Assembly (NCBI RefSeq): GCF_000482725.1
Contig: NZ_KI519481.1
Span: 94,801-158,800 of the forward strand
Origin: Psychromonas arctica DSM 14288
GTDB lineage: Bacteria; Pseudomonadota; Gammaproteobacteria; Enterobacterales; Psychromonadaceae
Reading direction: 5' to 3'
DNA length: 64,000 nucleotides
Part shown: piece after piece, positions 37,793 to 49,273 of the stretch
Layout of the letters: every line of letters begins with the position of its first letter
Position numbering within the stretch: position 1 is the stretch's first letter
Notes under the pieces: model-generated
Told to the model about the DNA's origin: nothing
Databases searched by the model: none
The model's input: only the letters and a program-made list of their open reading frames with translations
Translations under genes and position numbers: made by a program

Positions 37793-38260
37793 ATGAAAAT
37801 AGTCGAATATACTCCGCAACGTTCTGCTGAAGTCGCTGAGGTCTTACATGACGCAGTACATGCGATACAAGATGATCTATACTCACAAGCGCAAAAAAAG
37901 GCTTGGACTGCGGGTATCGTTGATAATCATAAATGGCAAAAGCGCTTACTGATCAGCAAACCATACCTGTTGCTTATCGATAATAAAATAGCTGGATTTA
38001 TTGAGTTAGATTCTAAGGGATACATTGGTTGCCTCTTCGTTGCACCTGCTTTGCAACGACAAGGCATAGCATCTTCATTATTACAGTATGTTTGTACTAT
38101 TGCTGTTCAAGCGGGTCTAAGGCGTTTAACCGTCCATGCATCGATTGTCGCTAAACCTTTTTTTGAAAAATTTGCTTTTGAAATTGAGAGTGAAAACAAA
38201 GTCATTCGAGCGGGTGTAGCGCTGACTAATTATAGTATGTACAAACAGCTTTCCGTATAA
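37793..38260 (+). CDS. GNAT-family N-acetyltransferase
   Basis: A 155-residue acetyl-CoA-dependent acetyltransferase. The pyrophosphate-binding motif is APALQRQGIASSLL, followed by LTVHASIVAKPFFEKFAFE. Substrate unknown. It lies 13 nt upstream of rof on the same strand and may be co-transcribed with it. Confidence 0.85.
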   Translation: MKIVEYTPQRSAEVAEVLHDAVHAIQDDLYSQAQKKAWTAGIVDNHKWQKRLLISKPYLLLIDNKIAGFIELDSKGYIGCLFVAPALQRQGIASSLLQYVCTIAVQAGLRRLTVHASIVAKPFFEKFAFEIESENKVIRAGVALTNYSMYKQLSV

Positions 38261-38273
38261 AAGGATAAATGCC

Positions 38274-38519
38274 ATGATAAATTGCGAGCATTACGACACC
38301 ATTGAAATAGTGTGCATGTACCATTATCCAATCAAAATTTTGTTAAAAACAGGAAAAACGCTTGAAGGAGTTGCAATGGATACTGGGCGTAATAATGAAA
38401 GGGAAGAGTGCATTAAGATGAGCATTGATAATGTCGAACGTCATATAGTGTTAGAAACTATTGCCACACTTGAAGTAACCATTAATAACCCACACTTGGA
38501 CTGCATTTCTTTTATTTAA
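38274..38519 (+). CDS. rof: Rho-binding antiterminator Rof (YaeO)
   Basis: An 81-residue Sm-like fold protein that binds the Rho hexamer and inhibits termination. The opening INCEHYDTIEIVCMYHYPIKI aligns with the Rof N-terminus INCDDYDNLELAC of E. coli. In E. coli it is adjacent to yaeP; here yaeP lies some 18 kb away, at 56005. Confidence 0.82.
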   Translation: MINCEHYDTIEIVCMYHYPIKILLKTGKTLEGVAMDTGRNNEREECIKMSIDNVERHIVLETIATLEVTINNPHLDCISFI

Positions 38520-38570
38520 TGATAATGTTAATTCGACCTTTATCTACTTTCACCTAGGAATTAAGCTGCC

Positions 38571-39344
38571 ATGGATAGTGAAGCATTATTAATGGAAGAC
38601 TCTTTTATTGTTGAACAGAAAATGATTGATGGGGGGTTATTGGTAGTTAAAGAAACAGAGCAATTAAAGTGGTTCGAATATGCTGGTTTCTCTACACAAT
38701 CAGTGATGAACAAACATAAACCGACACAAATTTTAACGCCAGTTTCTCGGTCATTACTACTATTTTTACTCTTTAAACAAGCGCCACTTTCAATTTTAAA
38801 TTTAGGATTGGGGGGAGCAGGTTTAGAGCGTGCATTGGTTACCATACCCAACTTAACATTGACTGCCGTTGAGGCTTCACAATCGATTATCGACATGGCG
38901 ACAAGTTACTTTAATTTACCGAAGGAAGTAAAAGTTTTTTGTCAAAAAGCGGAGCAATATGTAGATCACACTACTGAGGTCTATGATGTGGTTATTTGTG
39001 ATTTGTTTATCGGAGAGAAAAGCCCATATTTTTTATTTTCTGATCACTTCTATCAGCAAATTGTGAATATAACTTGTGATCAGGCTGTGCTCATGATCAA
39101 TCTTCAAGCAGATACAAACCTGCAGTTATTCAATGCTTTGTCGGCAATAAAAAAGCAATTTCCTCATATAGCTTTGGTTGAGTTTACTGATTACAGCAAT
39201 ATTGTGCTTATATGCAGCTTACAAAAAATTCCTAATTTATCGATGTTGATCAAGGACACAACAGAACTCACTCAATCTATATTATTTGATATTGACAGTC
39301 TGCTTGCTAAAGTAATTTATATACCTAATAGCGAAGTATCGTAA
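38571..39344 (+). CDS. Spermidine-synthase-like Rossmann protein
   Basis: A 257-residue class-I methyltransferase-fold protein of the spermidine synthase superfamily. The nucleotide-binding LNLGLGGAGLERAL, the acidic VEASQSIID and the YDVVICDLFIGE strand follow in the correct order, but the catalytic-loop sequence differs from true SpeE. No speD is nearby, so an aminopropyltransferase role is uncertain. Confidence 0.7.
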   Translation: MDSEALLMEDSFIVEQKMIDGGLLVVKETEQLKWFEYAGFSTQSVMNKHKPTQILTPVSRSLLLFLLFKQAPLSILNLGLGGAGLERALVTIPNLTLTAVEASQSIIDMATSYFNLPKEVKVFCQKAEQYVDHTTEVYDVVICDLFIGEKSPYFLFSDHFYQQIVNITCDQAVLMINLQADTNLQLFNALSAIKKQFPHIALVEFTDYSNIVLICSLQKIPNLSMLIKDTTELTQSILFDIDSLLAKVIYIPNSEVS

Positions 39345-39355
39345 TTAAATAGGCG

Positions 39356-40240
39356 TTATATCTCTTCTTTCTCAATTGAAATAACCACACGTCTATTTTG
39401 TTCTCTGCCTAGTACGCTTCTATTATCGGCGATATGGTGTTTTTCACCAAAACCAGAGACTTTAATTTTATCGTTATTAAACCCTATTTCCGATAAATAT
39501 TTTTTTACAGAGTTAGCTCTTTTTTCAGATAACACTGTATTGGCATTAATTTCACCATAACTATCAGAGTAACCCGCCACCAAAATGACATTGATCGTTT
39601 TATCATGTTTTATGTAATCACCAATCATTTTTAGGCGTTTTTTAGAAAATTGCGTTAATAGTGACCCATCTTTTTTATAGCGTAAAATACTGTAAGAAAT
39701 ATCATCAAAATTGTAGGGCAATAAACGTGAGATACAATTATTAAAATCATCATAACTTTTATTAAAATTGATTGAAGAAAGTCCGACACTGACCGTTTGA
39801 TTATTGTTGTACCAATCATGAAAATAAAAGGTTGGGTATTGACCTCTTTCAAGTTCATTTAGCATGCGCCATGCACTTTGTCTGGTTACGTAACCATCAA
39901 ATTGTTGATGGAATGTGACTGTGTCAATTAACTCAGGTACTGCGCCTGGTCGCCATTGTGGGGGCACGGATTTTAATTGCACCACTTCAGAGGTTGGCAT
40001 TGCTCGTCGACTGTCTAGTTTGAAGTCTAAATTGATTTTTTTACTCGCTTTGACCACAAAGTTAGCCTGACCATAACGAGGAATAGGGTGCTCAAGTGTG
40101 CACTGTATCGGTGATGAACTACTCAAATACCAGTTAGAATTATCCAAACCTGCATTGTACTGCTTATTAGCAGAAAGCGCTGGCATAGCTGTCATCATTA
40201 ATAGTAAAGCATAAATATTTTTGATCATAATATTTTTCAT
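39356..40240 (-). CDS. motY: Sodium-driven flagellar motor protein MotY
   Basis: T-ring component of the polar flagellum: a signal peptide ending in ALSA, a MotY N-terminal domain (IPRYGQANFVVKASKKINLDF), a TFYFHDWY block and a C-terminal OmpA-like peptidoglycan-binding domain (VAGYSDSYGEINANTVLSEKRA and GREQNRRVVISIE). The neighbour on the other strand is rnt, the same pairing as in Vibrio. It implies a PomAB/MotX motor elsewhere on the chromosome. Confidence 0.92.
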   Translation of the reverse strand: MKNIMIKNIYALLLMMTAMPALSANKQYNAGLDNSNWYLSSSSPIQCTLEHPIPRYGQANFVVKASKKINLDFKLDSRRAMPTSEVVQLKSVPPQWRPGAVPELIDTVTFHQQFDGYVTRQSAWRMLNELERGQYPTFYFHDWYNNNQTVSVGLSSINFNKSYDDFNNCISRLLPYNFDDISYSILRYKKDGSLLTQFSKKRLKMIGDYIKHDKTINVILVAGYSDSYGEINANTVLSEKRANSVKKYLSEIGFNNDKIKVSGFGEKHHIADNRSVLGREQNRRVVISIEKEEI

Positions 40241-40364
40241 AGTTGCTCGATATTTTTAAACACTGCTAGTTATATCGACAGAGGGATAAATATCTTTAGT
40301 AAAATTATGCGATTTTTACCACTTTCTGGCATAATCCTCTGACTTTATTTAATAGTGAGATGAA

Positions 40365-40973
40365 ATGGATAACCAATTAGCAGCACGTTTTAGAGGGTAT
40401 TACCCAGTTATAATTGATATTGAAACATCAGGATTAGATCCTCAGTGTCATGCGATTTTAGAAATCGCAGCCATTTTTCCTGAAATGGATGAACAAGGGT
40501 ACTTAAAAAGCGTGGATAAAATTCATTTCCATGTGATGCCATTTGAAGGGGCTGAATTAGATCCTAAAGCGCTTAGCTTCACAGGAATAGACCCTTTTAA
40601 TCCTTTACGTAACGCTGTTGATGAGCGTGAGGCATTAACCGAAATTTTTAAAAAAGTACGTAAATATCAAAAATTGAACGAGTGTAATCGTGCCATTATT
40701 GTTGCGCACAATGCCTCATTCGACCAAGGCTTTATTAATAAAGCAACCGACCGCTGTAAACTAAAGCGTGTCCCTTTTCATCCCTTTGCATCATTTGATA
40801 CTGCAAGTATGGCGGGTTTGACATTAGGTCAAACGGTATTAGCCAAAGCCTGTGCTGAGGCTGGAGTTGATTATAATAATAAAGAAGCACATTCTGCTCT
40901 CTATGATACTGAAGTCACCGCTGAACTATTTTATTACATGGTTAACCGTTATAAAGCATTGGGTGGCTGGTAA
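40365..40973 (+). CDS. rnt: Ribonuclease T
   Basis: 3'-5' exoribonuclease of the DEDDh group that trims tRNA and other stable RNAs. Asp18 and Glu20 are in [11 protein letters not shown], the third acidic block is [10 protein letters not shown], and the histidine-containing block is [17 protein letters not shown]. 202 residues. Confidence 0.95.
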   Translation: MDNQLAARFRGYYPVIIDIETSGLDPQCHAILEIAAIFPEMDEQGYLKSVDKIHFHVMPFEGAELDPKALSFTGIDPFNPLRNAVDEREALTEIFKKVRKYQKLNECNRAIIVAHNASFDQGFINKATDRCKLKRVPFHPFASFDTASMAGLTLGQTVLAKACAEAGVDYNNKEAHSALYDTEVTAELFYYMVNRYKALGGW

Positions 40974-41290
40974 TAAGCATTTATTTTCACCTTTAATTAA
41001 AAATAATTTAATTAATTTTAGAACTCTTTATATTTCAATATATTACCCATTGTAAATATAATTGTTTGATTTTAATTTTTTAATTTTATTCACGTTTTAA
41101 CTTTTAAGTGTCTGATTTTTTAGTTTAATATTTTTTTATTAAGTCCATTAGTAATCTTGGTTTTGATGTTTTTTGTTTTTGATTGAATCTTTTGTCATCT
41201 ATAGGGTCCATAGGTACTGGAAATTAATTGATCATTTGGTGTGGTCTTAATTGTATGTAAGTGGCTCTATAAAGGTATTGTGCAAAAGTG
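40974..41290. other. Very AT-rich intergenic region
   Basis: About 315 bases, unusually rich in T and A runs. No terminator with a clear stem, no small ORF I would defend. Confidence 0.4.
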
Positions 41291-41719
41291 ATGAAGATAA
41301 AGATGAAAAAAATAAAATGGTGTAAATTGGCTACGTTAATAATTTTACTACCATTAGCAGGTTGTGCTGTCGATGTTGATGAGGAAAATGCCGAAGCGTT
41401 AGCTAAGGCTGAATTAGGTGTTGAAAAGCAAGTTGATGGCTCTGTGGTAGATGGACGCTCTAATAATGCCATCGACTTGTTGCCAGACTATATTTCGATT
41501 GAAGTACATTGGGAAGATCTAGCCGATAATGAAGAAGGCTTTTTGGTTGAGAGAAGTACCAGTGAAAGCGGCGAGTTTATATTATTAACTGCCTTAAAAA
41601 TGGATGAAACGACTTATTTAGATGAAAAAGTAAAACAAGGTAATACTTATTGCTATCGAATTGGTGCTTATAATAATGTTGGTGTTGCTTATTCAGATGT
41701 GAGTTGCAAAAGCAGTTGA
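41291..41719 (+). CDS. Small lipoprotein with fibronectin-III-like domain
   Basis: A 142-residue exported lipoprotein. The signal ends in the lipobox LAGC; Asp at +3 rather than +2 is compatible with outer-membrane targeting. After a short acidic linker, residues about 55-142 resemble a fibronectin type III fold (ISIEVHWEDLADNEEGFLVERSTSESG, YCYRIGAYNNVGVAYSD). Several start codons are possible (41288, 41291, 41303). Function unknown. It could be a surface or adhesion accessory. Confidence 0.7.
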   Translation: MKIKMKKIKWCKLATLIILLPLAGCAVDVDEENAEALAKAELGVEKQVDGSVVDGRSNNAIDLLPDYISIEVHWEDLADNEEGFLVERSTSESGEFILLTALKMDETTYLDEKVKQGNTYCYRIGAYNNVGVAYSDVSCKSS

Positions 41720-41759
41720 GCAGTATAGTTGGAGACAGATAAAGGTATCAGGTCGATAT

Positions 41760-41831
41760 AAAGGCTAGCACAACCAAGATTGTGCTAGCCTTTATAAACA
41801 GGTACTGCTTAAGGAACACTTAAGCAGTACC
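41760..41831. terminator. Tandem perfect hairpins between convergent genes
   Basis: First stem: AAAGGCTAGCACAA with TTGTGCTAGCCTTT (41760-41793). Second: GGTACTGCTTAAG with CTTAAGCAGTACC (41801-41831). Both are perfect, at 14 and 13 bp. Confidence 0.75.
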
Positions 41832-41842
41832 ATGCTTAATTA

Positions 41843-42175
41843 TTACTCTGCTGCGTTTGCTTTTTCAGCCGCAGCGGTAATTAACGGTTGTAATTCGCCT
41901 TGTTGGAACATTTCTAAAATAATATCGCAACCACCTACAAGCTCACCTTCTACCCATAATTGTGGGAAAGTAGGCCAGTTAGCATATTTTGGTAGTTCAG
42001 CACGAATATCAGGGTTTTGTAGAATATCAACGTAAGCAAACGGTTGTCCACATTGCATTAAAGCCTGTGAAGCTTGTGAAGAGAAACCACAACTTGGTAA
42101 TTTAGGCGATCCCTTCATGTATAACAAAATAGTGTTTTCGTTTAATTGTTCTTTGATTTTATCTAAAGTTTCCAT
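41843..42175 (-). CDS. grxD: Monothiol glutaredoxin 4
   Basis: Iron-sulfur-cluster binding and delivery protein. Its 110 residues contain the monothiol motif CGFS at Cys29, the KGSPKLPSCGFS block, the WPTFPQLWVEGELVGGCDII region and the usual Grx4 length. An AGGA sequence precedes the ATG. It is convergent with the lipoprotein and divergent from sodB. Confidence 0.95.
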   Translation of the reverse strand: METLDKIKEQLNENTILLYMKGSPKLPSCGFSSQASQALMQCGQPFAYVDILQNPDIRAELPKYANWPTFPQLWVEGELVGGCDIILEMFQQGELQPLITAAAEKANAAE

Positions 42176-42381
42176 TATTTTTCCTCTAACGACAGCATAT
42201 TATTAATTAATTGCACATTATATCAGTTCTAAGCGTGCAATCTTACTATGAATTTGCGATTATTCTACCATAGATAAAAAATGATCTAGCTCAATTTTTG
42301 TTGTGGCTTTTTATTCATAAAGAAAGTATAAATGGTCGCTAAAATTGATATCCCCCTCAGCCTCTATTAGGAGAATTTAAA

Positions 42382-42966
42382 ATGGCTTTTGAATTACCAG
42401 CATTACCTTACGCAAAAGATGCATTAGAACCACACATTTCAGCTGAAACATTAGAGTTTCACCATGGTAAGCACCACGCTACTTACGTTGCTAAATTAAA
42501 CGGTTTAGTTGAAGGTACTGATCTTGCTGAAAAATCTCTAGAAGAAATCATTAAAACTTCTGAAGGTGGCGTTTTTAACAATGCTGCACAAATCTGGAAC
42601 CATACCTTTTACTGGAACTGTTTAGCACCTAACGCTGGTGGCGAACCTACGGGTGAACTTGCAGCTGCTATCGATGCAAAATTTGGTTCTTTTGCTGAAT
42701 TCCAAGCACAGTTAAATGATAAAGCTGTTAACAACTTTGGTTCTTCATGGACTTGGTTAGTTAAAAAAGCAGATGGTTCATTAGAAATCGTAAATACATC
42801 AAATGCAGGTACTCCATTAACTGAAGAAGGTACTACACCACTTCTAACTGTTGATTTATGGGAACATGCTTATTACATTGATTACCGCAATGTACGTCCT
42901 AACTACCTAAATGGTTTTTGGGCATTAGTTAACTGGGAATTTGTAGCTAAGAACTTTGCTGCTTAA
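42382..42966 (+). CDS. sodB: Superoxide dismutase [Fe]
   Basis: Cytoplasmic iron superoxide dismutase, 194 residues. The metal ligands are in [22 protein letters not shown] and [14 protein letters not shown], and the [19 protein letters not shown] context is of the Fe type. A TAGGAG ribosome-binding site precedes the ATG. It is followed by its own terminator. Confidence 0.96.
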   Translation: MAFELPALPYAKDALEPHISAETLEFHHGKHHATYVAKLNGLVEGTDLAEKSLEEIIKTSEGGVFNNAAQIWNHTFYWNCLAPNAGGEPTGELAAAIDAKFGSFAEFQAQLNDKAVNNFGSSWTWLVKKADGSLEIVNTSNAGTPLTEEGTTPLLTVDLWEHAYYIDYRNVRPNYLNGFWALVNWEFVAKNFAA

Positions 42967-43055
42967 TTACCTATAGACTAAGTTGGAAGTATCGATCTCG
43001 TCCTATTCGGATGACGATTGATATTTTTAGTTTGTCATTGATGAACTTCAAATAT

Positions 43056-43094
43056 AAACCTATCGCTGATCGAATGATCAGGATAGGTTTTTTT
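43056..43094 (+). terminator. Terminator of sodB
   Basis: AAACCTATC-g-CTGATC pairs with GATCAG-GATAGGTTT around GAAT, then a T run. One bulged base. Confidence 0.8.
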
Positions 43095-43163
43095 GTAGGT
43101 GCAGTTTAGTAGTCGGTTCAGCTTAGTAATGGTCATTGAATTTATGGTTGATTTTTTTTGTGT

Positions 43164-43931
43164 TTATTGGTCTATTGTTAGCGCTTGATTTTTATAGATG
43201 TCAACCCAAGCAGCAGTTGCACCACAAACGGCAATTGGCATAATAATAAAGTTTAAAATAGGTAACGTAGTGCAGAGGCTAATTACCATTCCGAAAGTAA
43301 TATTTTTACCGTAGCGTTTCCCTAAAATGGTGCGCATGCTAGCAAAAGAAACTTTATGGTTGTCAAAGGGGTAGTCAGCGTACTGAATTGCCATCATCCA
43401 ACCTGCAAAGATAAACCAAATAATAGGCGCGACGGTTTGGCCCACCACTGGTATTAAAAATAGAATTAAACAACCTAAAATACGAGGTAAGAAATACAGC
43501 CATTTTTGGCATTCTCGTTTAAATATCCTTGGTAAATCTTTAAATAAATCTTGCCAACCTTCATCATTGATAGGCTTATTGGTTAATAACATTTCAGTTT
43601 TTTCTGCTAACAAACCATTGAATGGTGCGGCAATTAGGTTCGCGATAGTCGAAAATATAAATGAGAATAAAAATAAAATAGAAAAAATAATAATTGGCCA
43701 AAGCACATAGGATAGCCAAGTTAAAATAGATGGAAGTTGCTGCATGTAAGCATCTATCCAATCGGTAATGCTAGAAAATAAAAACCAGAATGCACTGGCG
43801 AAAATCAATACGTTAATAAATAATGGAATGAGTACAAACATTCTTAGTTGAGGATGGCGAAGAAGTTGCACACCTTTAAATAAATACCCTATGCCAGATA
43901 ATGGCTGATGAATTAAACGTTCATTGTTCAT
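43164..43931 (-). CDS. cysZ: Sulfate transporter CysZ
   Basis: Inner-membrane sulfate permease of the CysZ/EI24 family, 255 residues, with about four long hydrophobic helices. Motif-rich ends: SGIGYLFKGVQLLRHPQLRM at the N-terminus and KRYGKNITFGMVISLCTTLPILNFIIMP near the C-terminus. It neighbours zipA and ligA, as in enterobacteria. Confidence 0.9.
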   Translation of the reverse strand: MNNERLIHQPLSGIGYLFKGVQLLRHPQLRMFVLIPLFINVLIFASAFWFLFSSITDWIDAYMQQLPSILTWLSYVLWPIIIFSILFLFSFIFSTIANLIAAPFNGLLAEKTEMLLTNKPINDEGWQDLFKDLPRIFKRECQKWLYFLPRILGCLILFLIPVVGQTVAPIIWFIFAGWMMAIQYADYPFDNHKVSFASMRTILGKRYGKNITFGMVISLCTTLPILNFIIMPIAVCGATAAWVDIYKNQALTIDQ

Positions 43932-43972
43932 GATTAAACCTTGTCATTGTTATATCAGATGATATTACCTTG

Positions 43973-44005
43973 TATAGCGGTTGTCATTCAAGATACAAAA
44001 ATCAA
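43973..44005 (-). repeat. Family 1 repeat end (divergent copy E)
   Basis: Read on the minus strand it matches 58603-58635 at 24 of 33 bases, including TTGATTTT, CTTGAATGA-like and the terminal TATA. Confidence 0.4.
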
Positions 44006-44177
44006 TGCATGTGAATTGTAGATGGACATAATGTGCAAATATTCGCTAATTATTGATCGCTTTTATAAATTCCTTAGCAGTTTTGCAAAAAATTAGTGGC
44101 AAATGATAGACGCACAGCTTGATACAAGGTAATTTAAGGGACATAAAGTTATCTATGATCAATCAAGAGAATCAATA

Positions 44178-45113
44178 ATGCAGCACTTTCAACCTATTCT
44201 TATTGCAATTGGTATTTTGGCTATTGCCGGTGTATTAATCCATGGTTTTTTACTCAACAGGAAAAATAAATTAGCCTTGCTCGCTGAACAAGAAGAGCAA
44301 TATGATGAATTGGAAGAAGGGGACGAATCCTTTAATGATCAAGATAAACAATCATCTAACTCAGTCAACCGTGAGCGTGACTTTGATTCAATGGCTTTTT
44401 CTTCACATCTTTCAGACGATAAAGAACAGTCAGAGGTGATCAATTTTAATATTGATGCACAAGAAGACAACAAGGATACCGATCCTATTGTATTTCAAGA
44501 CGAAAAAGATCAAGTGATTGATAAACTTGAGCCTGAAAGCAAACAACATCCTGATGTAAATAATATCACCAGTGTCGATCAGATCATCAGCGATATTGAA
44601 TTAGCAAATAAAGGTGATATTAAAGCTACTGACTCTAAACAAGCTATCGACGCTAAGCAAGTAAGTGAAACTGCGCAAACTAGCCAAGTTGAACAAAAGC
44701 TGCCCGATGAATTATTTATTTTTAATATCGCAGCCAAAAAAGGCGAACGTTTAGGTGGTCATGAACTATTACAATTCTTTTTAACCTCGGGTTTTCGTTA
44801 TGGTGATATGAATATTTTCCATCGACATGAACATTCAGACGGTACTGGTGAAGTTTTGTTTAGTATCGCTAATATGATGGCACCGGGTACCTTTGACTTA
44901 GATTACATGGAACAATTTAACTCTCCCGGTATTTCATTTTTCTTTACTGCCCCGAATGATAAAATTAGTGTTAATAAATCCTTCGATATGATGTTGCGGG
45001 CAGTAGAGCAAGCTGCAGAAGAATTTGACTGTGAAGTTTTAAATGAAAAAAGAGAGAAATTTACCCCTGAACAATTTATGGAGTATCGTCAGCGTTTACA
45101 ACAATACCAATAA
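44178..45113 (+). CDS. zipA: Cell division protein ZipA
   Basis: Essential FtsZ anchor. An N-terminal membrane helix (FQPILIAIGILAIAGVLIHG) is followed by a long acidic linker (about 30-185, rich in D, E, Q and S) and a C-terminal FtsZ-binding domain (ELFIFNIAAKKGERLGGHE to the end). 311 residues. It is upstream of ligA, separated from it by a terminator. Confidence 0.94.
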   Translation: MQHFQPILIAIGILAIAGVLIHGFLLNRKNKLALLAEQEEQYDELEEGDESFNDQDKQSSNSVNRERDFDSMAFSSHLSDDKEQSEVINFNIDAQEDNKDTDPIVFQDEKDQVIDKLEPESKQHPDVNNITSVDQIISDIELANKGDIKATDSKQAIDAKQVSETAQTSQVEQKLPDELFIFNIAAKKGERLGGHELLQFFLTSGFRYGDMNIFHRHEHSDGTGEVLFSIANMMAPGTFDLDYMEQFNSPGISFFFTAPNDKISVNKSFDMMLRAVEQAAEEFDCEVLNEKREKFTPEQFMEYRQRLQQYQ

Positions 45114-45144
45114 CATTGAAAGGGTATTTACCACTTTCTAGAAG

Positions 45145-45168
45145 AACCTCGTTTACGAGGTTTTTTTA
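45145..45168 (+). terminator. Terminator between zipA and ligA
   Basis: AACCTCG-TTTA-CGAGGTT followed by T residues; a compact perfect hairpin. Confidence 0.85.
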
Positions 45169-45189
45169 TTAGTAAAAACAAATAAATAA

Positions 45190-47232
<2,043 letters not shown>

Positions 47233-47260
47233 CAACACTATTTAATAAGAATCTTGTAAC

Positions 47261-47293
47261 TCATTCACAAATAGAAGCTTTATTTGTGAATGA
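47261..47293 (+). terminator. Hairpin downstream of ligA
   Basis: TCATTCACAAAT pairs perfectly with ATTTGTGAATGA around a 9-nt loop. The T tract is weak. Confidence 0.55.
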
Positions 47294-47363
47294 TACTTTA
47301 TATTAGTGGTTGTCGATGTTAAATATAAAGAAAAGTCGTTTTACGGTAAGTTAAGGAATAAGT

Positions 47364-47624
47364 ATGAAAAAGATTAAAAACGAATCTCAGTTATTACAAC
47401 ACGCTACTAAGCTTGGCGTCGCTTATGCCCTTAAACGAGGTTATGTGGGAATTGATAAGACAACCTCAGCAAAAGATAAGCAAGAATGTATTTACCGCTT
47501 GCTAGTACAAGATAAGTTAATTAACCCATTAAGTGAAGGCGATGAAAATACGGCTAATATTCGTCATAAGTTAGTGGTCTGGATAATGAAAAATTTGCCT
47601 GCAGATCATTCATTATTAAAATAA
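47364..47624 (+). CDS. DUF5062-family small protein
   Basis: An 86-residue soluble protein that looks like the DUF5062 family of marine gammaproteobacteria (KNESQLLQHATKLGVAYALKRGY near the start). Function unknown. AAGGAATAAGT lies before the ATG. It is a single gene downstream of ligA. Confidence 0.65.
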   Translation: MKKIKNESQLLQHATKLGVAYALKRGYVGIDKTTSAKDKQECIYRLLVQDKLINPLSEGDENTANIRHKLVVWIMKNLPADHSLLK

Positions 47625-47631
47625 TCAAATA

Positions 47632-47680
47632 CTGCACCGTTGTTACTTACTTCATTATCAAGAAGTGACAACCGGTGCTG
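47632..47680. terminator. Bidirectional hairpin between convergent genes
   Basis: GCACCG-TTGT-TACTT pairs with AAGTGACAACCGGTGC, with one bulge and one wobble, between the DUF5062 gene and dsbB. Confidence 0.55.
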
Positions 47681-47737
47681 CATTTAAAGTGATCTTTTCT
47701 TATTATTATGATCTGCTTTACTTACGCAAAGTTAACG

Positions 47738-48280
47738 TTATTTAAGGGGAGATGCTTTTGCTGGTAAGATTGCAGTAACTGCTACCACTAATAAGATCAC
47801 AACATAAATAGCAAAACTCAATATTAACCATTGCGGCATTGAGTAACCCATAAATTGCCAAACGATGTCTGAACAATCACCAGTAGGATTAAATAACCAT
47901 GGCATAAACTCATGCAATGGTAACCACTCTGGAAAATTAGGGAAAAAATCACAGGTAGCAAAAGGTGATGGATTCATTTGATAATCAACATGTTCAACTG
48001 CTAATAACAACCCCCATATTGATCCAACGGCCCACACAGCAAAAGCAATTAAACGAACCAATAAATAGCTGGGTGCAGAAGCCCCAATCAGACCTGCGAA
48101 TATGATCGCTAACATAGTGATACGTTCATAAATGCACATAACACAGGGTTCAAGCTTCATCACGTGTTGAAAATAAAGGGCCGACAACTCTAGCATCAAT
48201 GCGCTAGCCGCCAGTAATAGCCAAGGCCAACGTTGCAAAGAAAGGTTTTTTAAATTGGGTGAAAGGGAATTTGAACTCAA
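47738..48280 (-). CDS. dsbB: Disulfide bond formation protein DsbB
   Basis: Inner-membrane quinone reductase that reoxidises DsbA. Four helices, first redox pair Cys46-Cys49 in CVMC, second pair Cys110 and Cys136. 180 residues. TTG start codon with AGGAGA 5 nt upstream, which is the only good initiation signal. It is divergent from fadR; a CRP-type site lies between them. Confidence 0.92.
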   Translation of the reverse strand: MSSNSLSPNLKNLSLQRWPWLLLAASALMLELSALYFQHVMKLEPCVMCIYERITMLAIIFAGLIGASAPSYLLVRLIAFAVWAVGSIWGLLLAVEHVDYQMNPSPFATCDFFPNFPEWLPLHEFMPWLFNPTGDCSDIVWQFMGYSMPQWLILSFAIYVVILLVVAVTAILPAKASPLK

Positions 48281-48388
48281 TGGTTTCTCCTAATAGAATA
48301 TTTCAATCCACTAAGCGACATTGTACTCTTTAAAAGTTCATTATAAACAGCGAATTACTGTGATAAATGATAAGGTTACAAATTGCAT

Positions 48389-48404
48389 TGTGACTTAGAT
48401 CACA
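48389..48404. promoter_or_regulatory. CRP-binding site between dsbB and fadR
   Basis: TGTGACTTAGATCACA is a perfect TGTGA-N6-TCACA match, 99 bp upstream of fadR and 109 bp upstream of dsbB. Confidence 0.7.
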
Positions 48405-48421
48405 TTTGCTTATTTGCTAAT

Positions 48422-48439
48422 ACTGTTTTTCTAAACAGT
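48422..48439. promoter_or_regulatory. LexA-box-like palindrome upstream of fadR
   Basis: ACTGTTTTTCTAAACAGT has the CTGT-N8-ACAG form of a gammaproteobacterial LexA box, 64 bp before the fadR start. SOS control of fadR would be unexpected, so the site may be another regulator's. Confidence 0.4.
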
Positions 48440-48502
48440 CAGCATCGAATACAATGAATATGTTAATATGTCGCTATACGATATTGGAAAGTCAAAATAC
48501 CC

Positions 48503-49213
48503 ATGATAATGAAAGTGAAAGGCCCTGCAGACGTTGCAGAACAATACTTAATCGAGTCTATTTGGAATGGATCCATTCCGATCCATTCAGAGTTGCCAGC
48601 AGAAAGATTGCTCGCCGATAAAATAGGTGTCACACGCACTACGTTACGCGAAGTACTGCAACGTTTATCAAAAGAAGGCTGGATCACCATTAGGCACGGT
48701 AAGTCAACTAAGGTTAATGATTTCTGGGAAACATCCGGTCTTAATATTTTAAGCACAATAACACGCTTAGATAAGGAACATCGCGGCGATTTTATTGACC
48801 AACTAATGTCTATACGGACCAATATAAGTACCATTATTTTAAGAATGGCAGCCAAACACAATAGTCAGAGTGTGATTGAGTTTTTAGAAAATATTCCTTC
48901 TGCGGATGCAAGCAGTGAGGTATTTACTGAATTTGATTATCGTTTTTATCACCATGTTGCTGTGTCATCAAATAATATGATTTATGTACTGATCTTAAAT
49001 GGATTACAAGATTTGTATCGGAAAGTGGGTACTTTTTATTTTTCTAACAGTGAAGCTAAGTTAATCGCATTATCTTTTTATGCTGATATTAAAACAGTAT
49101 TTGAACAAGGTGATGGTCAGCAAATTATGCAAATAGTGCGAGAGTCTGCTTTTGCAAGCGGTAAAATATGGCTACGTTTACGTGATCAATTGCCGGATAA
49201 TTTTTTAGATTAA
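48503..49213 (+). CDS. fadR: Fatty acid metabolism regulator FadR
   Basis: GntR-family acyl-CoA-responsive regulator. The winged helix LPAERLLADKIGVTRTTLREVLQRLSKEGWITI and the following HGKSTKVNDFWETSGLNIL are near-identical to E. coli FadR, and the ligand domain follows. 236 residues, without the roughly 40-residue insertion that Vibrio FadR has. Confidence 0.93.
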   Translation: MIMKVKGPADVAEQYLIESIWNGSIPIHSELPAERLLADKIGVTRTTLREVLQRLSKEGWITIRHGKSTKVNDFWETSGLNILSTITRLDKEHRGDFIDQLMSIRTNISTIILRMAAKHNSQSVIEFLENIPSADASSEVFTEFDYRFYHHVAVSSNNMIYVLILNGLQDLYRKVGTFYFSNSEAKLIALSFYADIKTVFEQGDGQQIMQIVRESAFASGKIWLRLRDQLPDNFLD

Positions 49214-49235
49214 AGTCGTTTTATTTTTTTTCGTA

Positions 49236-49256
49236 TATGCCATTCGGCATTTTTTA
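49236..49256 (+). terminator. Short terminator between fadR and ftsK
   Basis: ATGCC-ATTC-GGCAT followed by a T run. The stem is only 5 bp. Confidence 0.55.
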
Positions 49257-49273
49257 GAGTTAGGGTTATTTTC

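Noticed and set aside
38571..39344. True spermidine synthase SpeE
   Set aside because: The catalytic loop differs and no speD is linked; only superfamily membership is supportable.
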